DNA of 64,000 nt from Isoetes taiwanensis. Lineage: Eukaryota > Streptophyta > Lycopodiopsida > Isoetales > Isoetaceae. How positions within the stretch are numbered: the first letter of the stretch is position 1; each line of letters begins with the position of its first letter. A program made the translations under genes and the position numbers. Positions 46,886 to 59,816 of the stretch are shown in pieces. The DNA is taken from positions 1,614,001 through 1,678,000 of the forward strand of contig JAJEKV010000084.1 of assembly GCA_021234155.1 (NCBI GenBank), read 5' to 3'. A model generated the notes under the pieces. The model was not told the DNA's origin, did not search any database, and saw nothing but the letters and a program-made list of their open reading frames with translations.

Positions 46886-48494
46886 ATGGAGTTCACTTTT
46901 AGAGATCGAAATACTTTCCGGGATCATTCTTGGTCTTTGGCTACATTGCGCGCACCGCATTTGATTTTGCTTGCATGCATCTTGTTTTCTATTTGGCACC
47001 ATACGCCACTCTTACGTATTCAACCTGCATGCTGAAGTTACTTTCTGAGATGAAGAACAAAGGCATTTGCTTGGAGATTGGAATCACTCTGACTAAGAAG
47101 AAAAATGTCGGCAAAAGAAGAAAGAAGCTACAATTGTCCATACATTTTCATATTTTGGTAGCGATCACGGTGGTCTTGAGAACATTTGATGCCCTATTGC
47201 CGGGATATTTACCGGGAGCGGCCAAACCCGACCCTCCAGCAATAGAACAGCTTTAACATCAAAGATTTGATATAGCTACGTCACGTCATACATACCTATC
47301 GTCATGGTGGGTGGCACCATATCTGACGGAAGGAAAAGAAATAATTAGGAAAGAAATATGGAAGTTTACGCCATCTCTCTGGCTAGAGCCATGCATGTAT
47401 GCTCTTACGCTTGCTTTGCTACTATTGCCTCCCGGATTTAAAATCACTTTTGAGTCCTACTCATGTAAAAATCATACCACTAGAGGATGAGTCCTTAGCC
47501 ATTACATACCTCCATCCTACGAGACCATAGCCATGCAGAACCTGCGAGAAGTATGAGAAGAAAGAAGAGGGAAGAAGGAGAAGGTCGAACTTCTGCCGCC
47601 ATACACACTTCCCCAATTCGTCTTCATCGATGCTGCCATTCCACATTCACCCTAAGCAAGAGAGGGAAGCTAAAGCGAGGCGTTATGAAGGCCACGAAGA
47701 TGCCGGTAGGATGGGAAAGCGGAACCCGATGGAGTCCACGCGGCGAGGAAGCGCGCATTGTAGCCGATCACTGGCGCTCCAAGAAGACCATTGCCTTTTT
47801 TTTACCATTGCCCCTCTATTTTCTCATCATGAACCATTGCTCCACTATATTTATATTTTTCCTTAGCTTTGTACACCATTGCATATTTTTTGTTTGGGTG
47901 CCCCTTTCTATATTTCATGCTACCTTGTCATTTGCCTTAACATTTATGTATGCCCTACCCCATTGCCTTATTATGCTCTACATTCGTGTTGATCTTCAAA
48001 ACATCATTTTTGCCTTATTGCTACACCATTGCCACTATTTTTTGTTTGGGCGCCGCCCTCCTTTCTTATACCATTTTTTCAAAAAAAAATATAGCCATCT
48101 TGCCCCAAGCATTACATGTGTCTTTCCCTAAAGCCCGAAATTACCATTGATTTTCTATTATCATGGCACTCATTATTATCATCATTCTATCAAGTTCGAA
48201 GTCTCGGATATCAAAACCTCAGTGATTATCACCAAATTATTATTATCATTTTATCTTCAATTATTATATGGTGTTGGAGTACACCCTAAAACCTCCAAAT
48301 ATTATTATTATTCTATGGTGTTGGAGTACACCCTAAAACCTCCAAATTATTATTATCATCATTTCGAGTTCGAAGTCTCGGATATCAAAACCAGGTTGTG
48401 TTCCTTATTGAGTCTAAAGGGACCAACTATTGTATTATAAATATATGAAAAACTTTGGAAATTAAGAGGGCGAGGGCCAGGCCATTTTAGTTTG
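46886..48494. other. Non-coding segment between the two direct repeats
   Basis: About 1.6 kb without recognisable domains. If the flanking repeats are LTRs, this is the internal part of a non-autonomous element. A 192-codon frame at 47553-48131 becomes Phe/Leu/His-rich and low-complexity and is probably not a gene. Short duplications occur at 48194-48392. Confidence 0.5.
48194..48392. repeat. Nested short duplications
   Basis: GTTCGAAGTCTCGGATATCA plus five more bases occurs at 48194-48218 and 48368-48392. Between them a 34-bp block (starts TATGGTGTTGGAGTACACCC) is doubled at 48267-48300 and 48314-48347. TTATTATTA microsatellite DNA joins the pieces. Confidence 0.92.
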
Positions 48495-49220
48495 GGCTGA
48501 GATGTTGGCCGGAATTTTGGCAGTCCAACATGAAAAAAAGAAAAGAAAAGAGAACCATTGGAAGGGGGTCGATTATAAAAGCCAAATGTTGTAAGGAGTC
48601 TAAGGCACCCAAAAAAATAGAAAAGGGCCTAGATCTAGTTGTTTTTAAATTTAAAAAGGGCTTCTAAAGATTTTTAATGGTTGAAGAGAATTACGTGCTC
48701 TAAGGCTAAGATGAAAGGAGGCAAGATCAAAGGTGGAGATTAAAAAAGATAAAATTAAAGAGTTGAGATAAAGAGGCAAGATCAAGGGTGGAGATGAAGG
48801 GAGGTGAAATTAAAGGTTGAGATAAAGAGGCAAAGATCAAAGGTGGAGATTAAGAGGAAAAGGCAAGAATGAAAGGTTCAGGATGAAAAGTAATGTTTAT
48901 AAAAAGGTTCTTGAGGAGCACGAGCTCCTCCTCTCTCTCTCTATCTCCCACCTGCGATTTTTGTGGTGGCTGACCTCCACATGTCTGGGTGTAGAAGCCT
49001 CCCAGCAGTTCGAGAGACATGGGAGGATGATTTATTGTTAATATTTCCACATGCGATTCTGCTTGATTATAAAAGAAGATTTTTTGGGCCCATATTATTT
49101 TCTTATTCTTGTTCCAATTACAATTGAGAGTATTTTGTTTTAATCTAAGCGTACCCAGGGGATGATCTTGATTTACGCCTTTGAGGTCGAATGATGGGGG
49201 TGTGGGAAAACCATGCATCC
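48495..49220. repeat. Direct repeat copy B (possible LTR)
   Basis: Partner of 46180-46885. It contains its own small tandem repeat, GAGGCAAGATCAA..GGTGGAGAT, at about 48718, 48772 and 48827 (period ~55). The two copies lie ~2.3 kb apart, head to tail. Confidence 0.8.
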
Positions 49221-49429
49221 CGAGAACGCTACGGCATTGATTAACTTTCGGTGTAGCACCGCAGCGCTCAAAAAGGAAAAATGTTGATAGGGCCTGGACA
49301 TCTATTAGTAGATTCCAAGGTTCATACGACTTCTTTGTACTCAATCTAACCCGCCAGCCCGATGATGTTTTCGCAGCGGATGCCTGAGAGGAGAGCTTTG
49401 CTAACCGTAGGAGTAGTTAGTCACCGGGG

Positions 49430-49982
49430 TAAGATGATGAAGATTCTATTCTCCCGAAAATTGAAGAAGTTGATATCTTTATTCTTCTGAAAGAGGAGAT
49501 GATCCATACCCTAGCTATTGAGAAGTTGCTGAAAACAAAGGAGGTCTGGAGATACAATGATTTAAGACCTTTCTTCATGAACCTTACCATAAATGGTAGC
49601 AGAAGAGAGAGGCTCATGTACTAGTGTTGATGGACCTCACAAACTATTCAGTGGCCGACCTGGACCTTTTGCTCAATATCTTTGGCAGAAAAATGGTAGC
49701 TGATCTCACCCTAGAGGATCTTGTGGATGCTCAATGCTAAAGCTATCGGATGAACTATGCTTGAACAAGTTTAGTGATCTTTTTGCACAGTAACTTATCC
49801 CATAGTATTTATTTTTAAATTGTCCAAACAATTGACCACATGTGTACATCATGGTTCATTTTATAAGAACCATGTATTTGGACTTCATGATGAGATGTAT
49901 GCCTTTTAAGGTATACCCAATCTTGTATCTTTTTCTTTAAATGAACAGAAAACCAAAGTTGCCTTCCAAAAAAAAAAAAAAA
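49430..49982 (+). pseudogene. Possible retrocopy ending in poly(A)
   Basis: On the plus strand a frame gives KIEEVDIFILLKEEMIHTLA, then VWRYNDLRPFFMNL, to a stop near 49620. It is followed in another frame by LTNYSVADLDLLLNIFGRKM, then DLTLEDLVDAQC and a stop at 49739. After ~230 bp of 3'-UTR-like sequence comes a run of 15 A bases (49968-49982). A coding-like part, a UTR and a genomic poly(A) tract suggest a processed copy of an mRNA, now frameshifted. The parent gene is not recognised. Confidence 0.45.
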
Positions 49983-50380
49983 GGGGAGAGGGAGGGGGGG
50001 TGGGGTTTCCCAAGTGATAAGTAATATTAAGAGACCCCGAAATTCCAACCCATATAAAAGAACTGACTCCACCCAAACCCAAAATAAGTGTGCCTGATGG
50101 GACCAGTCATAAACTCTGCTTTATGGCAATTGTTCTCATGGAATGCAAAGCCTTCCAACTGTAGTCACCCACTATTGGATATAGATGTTTCGGTACATAG
50201 TGGTGTAAACTCCACTCTAAGGTATTTATGTATCTGCATCACCTCCCTTCTTGACGTCGATAGTGAAGATGGGTTTTCTATGCTGTCTAGAAGAGGATAA
50301 ATATAAGGAGAACCTTAGTCTTGCCAAGTTGACCCGCATTCTAGTGTTCTGACAAAAATGGCAATGGTGTAAGCTAAAGG
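49983..50380. other. Spacer, nothing recognised
   Basis: A purine-rich stretch after the poly(A) run, then unremarkable sequence up to the gypsy relic. Confidence 0.5.
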
Positions 50381-50389
50381 ATCCATATC

Positions 50390-51779
50390 ATGCCTAAGCT
50401 CCGCCAAAGCATTCTTCACCTTATGCAAGTAGCTGAAGGCCGCACTTTGGCTAATGTCAATGCCACTACTCGTTCCCAAGCCAAGGGAACTGAACCCTCT
50501 CATACCATGCCCCCTCCATGCAAGCATACATATCTAAATATCGCTGCCGAAGTGGAACTTTTGAAAGAGGTTGCTACTTTTTTACCTTCCGGCGCGACCT
50601 CCGTCGACGATCCCAGCACTTTACACATCACCTGAACTTCAAGAAGAATTGGCAAAAATCAAGGCCCCTTTGAGTTTGTCCACTATTTTCAAACTTCGTA
50701 CTGCCATGAACACTTGCCTCTGCCCACAGTTCTGGTTGGCATTGTTGCAACTTCGACACCCACGGTCCATGCCACAATCGGTGCTCAGCAAATTAATCAT
50801 GTCCAAATTGATAGAGGCAGTGTGGTAAATCTTATTACGGACAAACTCTGACAGCAGTTAGGCATCAAACAATTATATCATGCGTAATGATATCAAACTT
50901 GCTAGTGGTCACATCACCTGACCACAAGGCATCACACCCAAAACTTACTATCAATATAGATGATCTCAAGTTTCCTCTGGAATTTGGTGTTTAGCGTGAG
51001 AAGACCCTGGTGATTATGAAATACGTATTGGATGCCCCTTCCTTCGCCAAGCCAAAAGTATTCATTATTGGGCCAATGATCAACTTGTTATTACAGATGG
51101 TCATCTTACTGCTACCATGGATTTGGAAACTCGCTCTTAGATAGTGACTCAGAGGATGTTCAAAACATATATCGGGTTCAAACTCCTATACCTCAGCTTC
51201 CACTCTCTGCCTACCCCTAGTCTGCAGACCCATGGGGTGATATGACTCTGGATCAAGATCAAGCTATTGCTACTCTCTTGGATCCCTTTTAGCACCCTGC
51301 AATCAGGTTACCACAATACTATCTCTTGAGAAAAATGCGACGGTGGAGTCGGCCATGCCAGCAACTCCGCTGAAATCTCAAACAGATCCAAACCCCTCCA
51401 AATCCCACTCCTTTATTTTTCACCACGACCAGTGAAGACCCTCTTGTTGCTCCGGGGCTTAGGCTCATATAGTCACCGGATCTTGAGTCATTCCTGCTAT
51501 CAAGGCAGCGGCCGGTGGAGATTTATGGATCTAAGCGACAATTAACCGTCGCCCTATTATTGGAGTCTCCTTCTCAAGGCCAGCCTCACGAAACTTTTCA
51601 AAAAATTTAAATATATCTTCGCTTGGAGTTATAAGGACCTTCTCGGTATTAAGAAAGAATTGGGGAAACTCACCATTCCCACCAAACTGATTCTACTTAG
51701 ATCTAACAACCGTACCACTCGGCCCAAACTCACGAGGAGACCGTATCGAACTGAAGTTGACAAACTATACGATACCAAT
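50390..51779 (+). pseudogene. Relic of a second Ty3/gypsy element (gag end, protease, RT start)
   Basis: The plus strand carries decayed pieces in gypsy order. There is a gag-like start (PKLRQSILHLMQVAEGR) at 50390-50635. A protease-like active-site region (DRGSVVNLITDKL, stop, QQLGIKQ) lies near 50805-50870. A conserved pre-RT region (RQAKSIHYWANDQLVITDGH) is near 51050-51105. The RT-opening motif FAWSYKDLLGI is at about 51615-51650, followed by RPKLTRRPYR. Stops and frameshifts are frequent. RT proper, RNase H and integrase are absent: the relic is cut at 51779 by the LTR array, which has the opposite orientation. Confidence 0.82.
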
Positions 51780-52561
51780 TGATATGGTTCACAACAATAA
51801 GCCATTCCCCTTTTACCTCTTCCAAATAGAATACGACCTCTTCAAATCATATTCTCATAACTTGTAAGCGAGCCTAGGATTGCTTTCACGAGAATCCACA
51901 AAATGAAGCCATTAGCAATGACAAAAATGATCTAGGTATGAGAGATAAGAGGCAAACAAACCGCAGGATCAATGAACATAAGATAGAATACACCAATTAA
52001 TATGAACTACACGATAGCCGAATGACTGGCTCCTAGTTCACCAAAACTAGAGAAGATTCTGATACATGACAAATAGCGGGTTCTCCACCCCAATAGGGCC
52101 AACGATGTTGAGGATCTGGCAGATCAGCAAGGCGGAAGGCAGCCTGGCAGTTTTTCTAGGCAGGGAGTTGGTTCTCTTCCAAAAAGGCAATCTTGGTGGT
52201 GCAGTCAAGTCTGACCCCGGCCCTCTGGCGATATCTCTGATCCACAAGGGCCTTCCAGCAACGGCGACCCCAATCAGGAAACTAGACAAGGCTTTCCAAT
52301 GAGCTGGATCCCGCAATAATCCCACTTATTTGCTGAGATATGAACTTTTGAAGTTGGCCTTTTGCAGCTTCCACTTTATTTTGAATTTGGATATTATCAA
52401 AGGAGAATTAGCTTAGCTTATGGAGAAAATATTATTTGACCATAACCATTACAATTGCCATTTTAATTGCCTTGCCATGCTATTAGTTGCCCTTCTCACA
52501 CACCCATGCTAGTCCACCAAGACCAACGTTCAAAGGCCTCCCACAGGCTTCTGTCATATCA
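51780..52561 (-). repeat. Array LTR 1 (full, 782 bp)
   Basis: From TGATATGGTTC to the terminal CATATCA, followed by ATTCCTCCCTTTTTG (reverse complement of the polypurine tract). Its left edge directly joins the plus-strand gypsy relic through GATACCAAT, a remnant of the primer site. Confidence 0.85.
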
Positions 52562-53694
52562 ATTCCTCCCTTTTTGAAGGCAAGCGGCCTCGATTGTGTC
52601 CATAAATAAATTAAGCACCAGCAATTTATCCAATTGAGCACCAACTCAATATACACGCAGGCACCAACTCAGTCCATTTTAGACCAAGGCTAGGATTGTG
52701 ATCTCATACTAATGCACCAACTATTTATGACAATCCTAGCTAGTATGGCTAAAAAGTTAAGATTCGGGAAGGATTTATTCTTTTTGAGATATATCAGCAA
52801 AGCTTTAAGATCTACTAGATAAAATTTGATTTAACATAAGGCAAAATTCGAGAAAAAAGATCAAGGGTTCCTTGATATGCAGAGCTCAACATTAGCACAA
52901 CTCTATAAAACTCTAGACACCAATCTGCAATTGTGTCATCCAATCTAAACATCTTGCCTTATGGCACCAACCATTGTGCAACTATTAATGGCATGATCAT
53001 TATTAGAAGGAAACAACACAATCATAATTTTCTCTAAAGGCATGAGATCCTTTAAAATCTTTTCGAGATTTTAAAGTCACCTCTACTAAACTACAATTTC
53101 TGGATATTCACTATTTAGAACCTCCTTTAATATTAAGAACAATGTGGGCGCAACTTACATTGTTTTAAAATTTATTTAGTTTGGAATAGTTCAAAGATTT
53201 TTCAAGGATAGGGGATTCGGGATAAAGATTAAGTTTGATGGTCCTATGAATCGCCTCTCTGTAGATCACGGGGAAAAGTTTCGAGGAGATCCATCACAGC
53301 CAAGGAGATGGATTATCGATTCAGGTTAAACTATTTTGGCAAGCAGGAAATGGATTAGTCGAGGAAGATTAAACTCGATTCCTACAACTTCCACGTCATC
53401 AATCACACACCTATGTGTTTCCTGCAACAAACAATTTTATCGTCACCAAATGTCAAAGATTGATTACTACGGGTAGGGTGGATTGGAAAGAATGATCCAA
53501 GAGGGTCAAAATTCATAGAAGGAAGATCATTTAGATTCTGCGGGAGGAGGAATTCTATTCCAGTTTGCAATCAACAGCACCAACTAGATGACACAAACAT
53601 CAAGAATAGCCGAATAATGTTCTCTGTTCTGTTGCAATCTCGGCACCAACTTGAAGTCTTTGCAAACTTTAGGAATAGCACGGCTCATTTTAAT
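52562..53694 (-). repeat. Array internal part 1 (full, 1133 bp)
   Basis: Non-coding. It contains the recurring words GCACCAACTCAATATACAC, GGCACCAACCATTGTGCAA and TTATTTAGTTTGGAATAG. The primer-site end is eroded here (CTCATTTTAAT before the next LTR). Confidence 0.8.
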
Positions 53695-54450
53695 TGATAT
53701 GGTTCACAACAATAAACCATTCCTTTTATCAAATAGAATACACGACCTCTTGAGCAAATCCTTATTCTCTTCTTATAAACCGTCTAGGATTGCACCGATC
53801 TGAAATAAACTGTTAGCAATGACAAAATGATCTGGGTATAGGGATAAGAAGGCAAAAACAAGCACAGATCCAATGAACATAAGATGGGAATACGCGATTA
53901 ATATGAACTACACAATGCTTCGAATGACGGCTCTAGTTCACCAAAACTAGAGAAGATTCTCAATACATAACAAAATAATGGGTTCTCCATAACCGGGCCA
54001 GCAGGTATTGAGATCGGCAAATCAGCGACAAGGCCGGAAGGCAGTATTAGCAATTTCCTGCAGGTCAGTTCCTCTTCCAAAAGCTTAATCTTGGTGGTCG
54101 CGATCCGATCGACCCACAGCCACTCTTTTAAAATCTCGCACGATCCACAGGGCTTCATAACGGCGACCCCAATCCCAAAACTAGACCTTTGAGAGCTTTC
54201 AATGAGCCACGGATCGCCAATAATCCCTTATATTTGCTGAGATATGAACTTTTGAAGTTGGCCTTTTAAAGCTGCTATTTTGGTGGGATATTATCAATTC
54301 AGCTTGTATAGATATTATTTGACCATAACCATTACAATTGCCATTTAATTGCCTTGCCATACTCATTAGTTTGCCTTCTCACACCATGCTAGTCCACACC
54401 AAGACCCAGCGTTCAAACCCTCCCCGAGGCCTTCCTACCATATCATATCA
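53695..54450 (-). repeat. Array LTR 2 (full, 756 bp)
   Basis: From TGATATGGTTCACAAC to CATATCA, followed by the polypurine-tract complement ATTCTCCCTTTTG. Confidence 0.85.
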
Positions 54451-55583
54451 ATTCTCCCTTTTGAAGGCAAGCCGGCCTCGGTTGTGTCCATAAATAAATT
54501 AGCACCAACTTAATTTATCGGTGAAACACCAACTCAATATACCCACGCAGGCACCAACTCAATCCATTTTGAAGACCAAAGGTAGTTCGATCTCATAAAT
54601 AGCACCAACTATTTATGAAGCAATCCTGTTGTTGTGGCTAAGATTAGGTCGGGAAGGATTTGTTCTTTGAGATATATTAGCAAAGCTTTAAGATCTACTA
54701 GATAAAATTTAAGTTTTAACATAAGGCAAGATTAAGAAAGATCAAGGGTTCTTGTTGAGCCACAGAGCTCAACGATACTTTAACCTCTTTGCTCAAAAAC
54801 TCTAAATTCACCAATCTAAATTCCAATGTCAAACTAACATCAACACTTATGGCACCAACCATTGTGCAATACTAATGGCATGATCATTCATTAGAAGGAA
54901 AACAACACAATCATAATTTCTCTAAGGCATGAATCCTTTAAAATCTTTTATGATTTAAGTCACCTCTACTTGCAAACTGCAATTCCCAAGCGGATATTCC
55001 TTATTAAGACATCTATAAAATAGTAATAACAATACACCAATAGCTCGAGAATGACACAGCTCTAGTTCACCAAAACTAGAGGAAGATTCTCAATGCCAGC
55101 AAATAATGTGATTCTCCATGGGCCAACGATGTTGAGATACGGCAAATCAGCAACCAGCCCGAAGGCAATATGATTTCTAGAGCAGGAGTTGGTTCTCACT
55201 TCCAAAACGGAAATCTTGGTGATGCGGTCGATCGACCCACGGCCACTCTTTTAGCGATATCTCACGATGCAAGGAGCTGGCAAACGAGCGACTAATCGGG
55301 AAACTAGACCTTTGAGAGCTTTCCAATGAGCCTGGATCGCAATAAACAATCCACTTATATTTGCTGAGATATGAACTTTTTTGAGTTAGCCTTTTAAGCT
55401 TGCTATTTTGAATGAGGATATTATCAAAGGAATTGGCTTGGCTTAATAGATGTTATTTGACCATAACCATTACAATTGCCATTTAATTGCCTTGCCATGC
55501 TATTAGTTTGCCTTCTCACACCGCTGCCTGGTCTACAAGACCAACGTTCAAGGCCACTCCCAGGGCTACCCATATCCATATCA
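54451..55583 (-). repeat. Short unit junction 1: truncated internal plus truncated LTR
   Basis: Internal sequence stops near 55032 and passes straight into the middle of an LTR (ACACCAATAGCTCGAGAATG), which ends at 55583. The primer site and ~240 bp of the LTR end are missing. Confidence 0.85.
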
Positions 55584-56728
55584 ATTCCTCCCTTTTTGAA
55601 ACGTGACCTGTGTCCATAAATAATCCCAACACCAACAATTTATCCAATTGAGCACCAACTCAATATACACATGAGCACCAACTCAATCCATTTTAAAGAC
55701 CAAGGCTGGGATTATGATCTCATAAATAGCACCAACTGTTGCCAATAATCCCTGTTGTTGTGGCTAAAGATTAAGATTCGGGAAGGATTTATTCTTTTTA
55801 AGAGATATGTAAACTGAATCAGTCAAAATTTGAAGATTTAACACTTTAAAGGCAAGATTAAGAAAGATCAAGGGTTCTTGTTGGCTTCTGGAAACTCCAA
55901 CCAGTAGCACAACTCTGCTCCAAAACTCTAGACACTAATCTAAATTCCAAAGTCTCATCCATTCGCATCAACACTTATGGCACCAACCATTGTGCAACTA
56001 TTAATGGCATGATCATTCATTAGAAACAACACAATCATAATTTCTCTAAAAGCTGAATCCTTTAAAATCTTTTATGATTTTAAAGTCACCTCTACTTTTA
56101 AACTACAATTTCTGAGAAACCCGGATATTCCTTATTAAGACATCTTACTAAATAATGAAACAATGGGCATAACTTACATTGTTTTAAAAAATTTGTTTAG
56201 TTGGAATAGTTCAAGATTTTCAAGGATAGAGTTCGGATAAAGATTGATTTTGATCATCCACCATGAATCGCCCTCTTGTAGATCGAGAAGTTTCAACGAG
56301 GATCCTACCACAGCCAAGGAGATGGATTGTCGATTCGAGTTAGGCTTATTTTGGCAAAATAATCGATTGATCAAAGAGGGAAGATTAGGCTCGGTTCCCT
56401 GCAGCTAACTTCACGTCATCAATCACACTGCACCTATGTTTCTACTGACAAACAATTTTTTATGCGTCTGGATATCCAAAGATTGATTACTCTGGGTAGA
56501 ATTGGATTGGAAAGAATGATCAAGAAGTTAAAATTCATAGAAAGAAGATCATTTTAGATTCTTTAGGAGGAGGAATTCTATTCAGTTTGCAATCACTAGC
56601 ACCAAGTAGATGACTTACAAAACATAAAGAATAACTAGAATAATCTTCTCTACATTCACATTTTGCAATCTCGGCACCAACTGGAAGTCTTTGCAAACTT
56701 TAGGAATAGCACAGCTCACGATGCTGAT
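55584..56728 (-). repeat. Array internal part (full, 1145 bp)
   Basis: It includes the ~550-bp part that short units lack (from CATAACTTACATTGTTTTAA near 56170). The primer-site remnant ACAGCTCACGATGCTGAT precedes the next LTR. Confidence 0.8.
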
Positions 56729-57504
56729 TGATATAGTTCACAACATGCAACCATTCCTTTACCTCTTCCAAATAGAATACGACCTCTTCAAACAAATCAT
56801 ATTCTCATAACATAATAGTCTAGGATTGAAGATCTAAAACTCAACCCATCAACATTGACAAAATGATCTAGGTATACATGAGATAAGAGGCAAATTCAAG
56901 CCTGAGATCCAATGAACATAAGATAGGAGATACACCAATTAATATAAGACTACACCAATAGCTCGAATGACTGGCTCTAGTTCACCAAAACTAGAGGAAG
57001 ATTCTCAATACATGGCAAATAATGGCGGTTCTCCACTGCTTAAGACCCAGCGATGTTGAGATCTGGCAAATCAGCGACAGGCGGAAGGCAACTGGCAATT
57101 TCTAAACCAGGTTGGTTCTCTCTTCCAAAACAATCTGGTGGTGGAATCCGGTCGACCCACAGCCACTCTTTGGCGATATCTCGATCACAAGGAGCTAGCA
57201 AGCGAAAGCGACCCCAATCAGGAAGCGCTAGACCTTGAGAGCTTTCCAATGAGCCTGGATGCTTAATAATCCCACTTATATTTGCTGAGATATGAACTTT
57301 TGAAGTTGGCCTTTTAGAAGCTATTTTTGGAGTGGGATATTATCAAGGAGATTAGCTTGGCTTAATAGATATTATTTGTGACTATTCTAATTACCATTCA
57401 CCATTTAACCTTGCCATGCTATTGGTTGCCCTTCTCACACCCATTACTAGTCCACACACAAGACCGGCGTTCAGGCCACTCCCAGGAAGCTTTTATCCAT
57501 ATCA
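56729..57504 (-). repeat. Array LTR (full, 776 bp)
   Basis: From TGATATAGTTCACAAC to CATATCA, then ATTCCTCCCTTTT. Confidence 0.85.
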
Positions 57505-59816
57505 ATTCCTCCCTTTTTTAGTATTGACCTCGGTTGTGTGTCCATAAATAAATTAAGCACCAACCCAATTTATCAATTGAGCACCAACTCAATATACGCA
57601 GGCACCAACTCAATCCATTTTAAGAGACCAAGGCTAGGATTATGATCTCATAAATAGCACCAATGACTATGACAATCTAGCTGTTGTAGCTACAGATTAA
57701 GATTCGAGGAAGAGTTTATTCTTTTGGGATATATTAGCAAAGCTTTGAATCTAGATAAAATTTAAGTTTTAACACTATAAAGGCAAGATTAGAAAAGTCC
57801 AAAGTTCTTACTTGGAAGCTTGCAAACTCCAACCCCATTAGCACAACTCTTTGCTCAAAACTCTAGATATCTCAAATTCAAATCATCATCCACTAACATC
57901 AACACTTATGGCACCAACCATTGTACAGCTTCAACTAATGGCATGATCTCATTCTGATAGAAAAGGCTTAACACAATCATAATAATTTCTCTAGAGGCAT
58001 GGGTACTTCAAAATCTTTACTTGATTTTAAAATCCTCTACTTTTTAAACTACAATTTCTGAGAAAGCGAGATATTCACTATTAAGACATCTTACTAAATA
58101 ATAATGAAACAATAGGCTACACCAATGCTTCCGAGGCCAACTGGCTCTAATTCACCAAAACTGGGGAAGATTCTCATGGCAAATAATGTACGATTTCTCC
58201 ACCCAAGCAGATAGCCGATACGGCAAATCTTGACAAGCGAGAAGGCAATGGCAATTTCGACGAGAGTTGGTTCTCTTCAAAAGGCAATCTTGGTAGTGCA
58301 GTCCGATCCGACCCACAGCCACTCTTTTGGCGATATCTCACGATCCACAAGGAGCTAGCAAGCAGCCGACCCCAATCAAAACTAGACACTTTGAGCTTTC
58401 CAATGGGCCCTGGATCGCAGCCAATCACTTATATTTGCTGAGATATGAACTTTTGAAGTTGGCCTTTTAGAAGCACTATTTTGAATTTCGGGATATTATC
58501 AAGGAGATTAAGCTTGGCTTAATAGATATTATTTGACCATAGCCATTACAATTGCCATTTAATTGCCTTGCCATGCTATTGGATTTGCCCTTCTCACACC
58601 CATGCTAGTCACAAGACCAACGTTCCAGGAGGCCACTCCCCAAAGCTACCATATCCTATCAATTCCTCCCTTTTGAGCAGGCGTGACCTCGAGTTGTGTC
58701 ATAAATCATTAAGCCTCAGCTTAATTTATCAGTTGAGCTTTCAACTCAATATACACATGAGCACCAACTCAACCCAATCCATTTTAAAGACCAAAAGGCT
58801 GGGATTATGATCTCATAAATAGCACCAGCTATTTATGACAGTCACCATTTATTGTGGCTAAAGATTAAGGTCGGGAAGGATTTATTCTTTTGAGATATAT
58901 TAGCAAAGCTTTAAGATCTACTAGATAAAATTTAAGTTTTAACATAAAGGCAAGATTAAGAAAGATCAAGGGTTCTTGTTGAGCAGAGCTCAACCCCATT
59001 AGCAGCTCTGCTCAAAACTCTGAATGCGATCTAGAATTCCAATGTCATCATTAACATCTTGCTGTAGCACTAACCGACGTATTAATGGCATGATCATTCA
59101 TTAGAAGGAAACAACACAATCTATAATTTCTCTAAAGGCATGGAATCCTTTAAAATCTTTTATGATTTTAAGTCACCTCTACTTACCCAAACTACAATTT
59201 ACTGACAGGATATTCACTATTAAAGACATCTTACTAAAATAATAATGAAACAATGGGCTACACGGTAGCCGGCGGAATGACTACGGCTCTAGTTCACCAA
59301 AACTAGAGGAAGATTCTCAAATACATGGCAAATAATGAGTTCTCCACTAGCAGACCTTGTAGATGTTGAGATCTGGCAAATCAACAAGCGGAAGGCAATG
59401 GCAATTTCTAGGCAAGGAGTTGGTTCTCTTCAAAAAGGCAATCTTGGTAGTGCAGTCGATCCCTGACCCACAGCCACTCTTTAGCGATATCTCCACGATC
59501 CACGAGGAGCTAGCAAGCAGCGACTAATCCGGAAGCTAGACCTTTGAGAGCTTTCCAGCCCAGGCCACGGATGGCAATAATCCCTTGCTATTCTTTAGGA
59601 ATATGAACTTTTGAAGTTGGCCTTTTTAGGCGTACACTATTTTTGGGCTGGGATATTATCAAGGAGACAGCTTCCTTCGATATTATTTGTCCTTGCATTA
59701 CAATTGCCATTTAATTGCCCTTGCCATACTAATGGTTGCCCTTCTCACACACCATGCCTAGTCCACCAAGACCAGCGTTCAAGGCCACTCTCCCAGAGGC
59801 TACCATATCCATATCG
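57505..59816 (-). repeat. Two consecutive short units
   Basis: Truncated internal to ~58116, truncated LTR to 58661, truncated internal to ~59258, truncated LTR to 59816. Both junctions are the same: CAATAGGCTACAC and CAATGGGCTACAC. Confidence 0.85.

Noticed and set aside
47553-48131. 192-codon frame (plus)
   Set aside because: It becomes a low-complexity Phe/Leu/His/Ile string with no recognisable domain; likely a chance frame.
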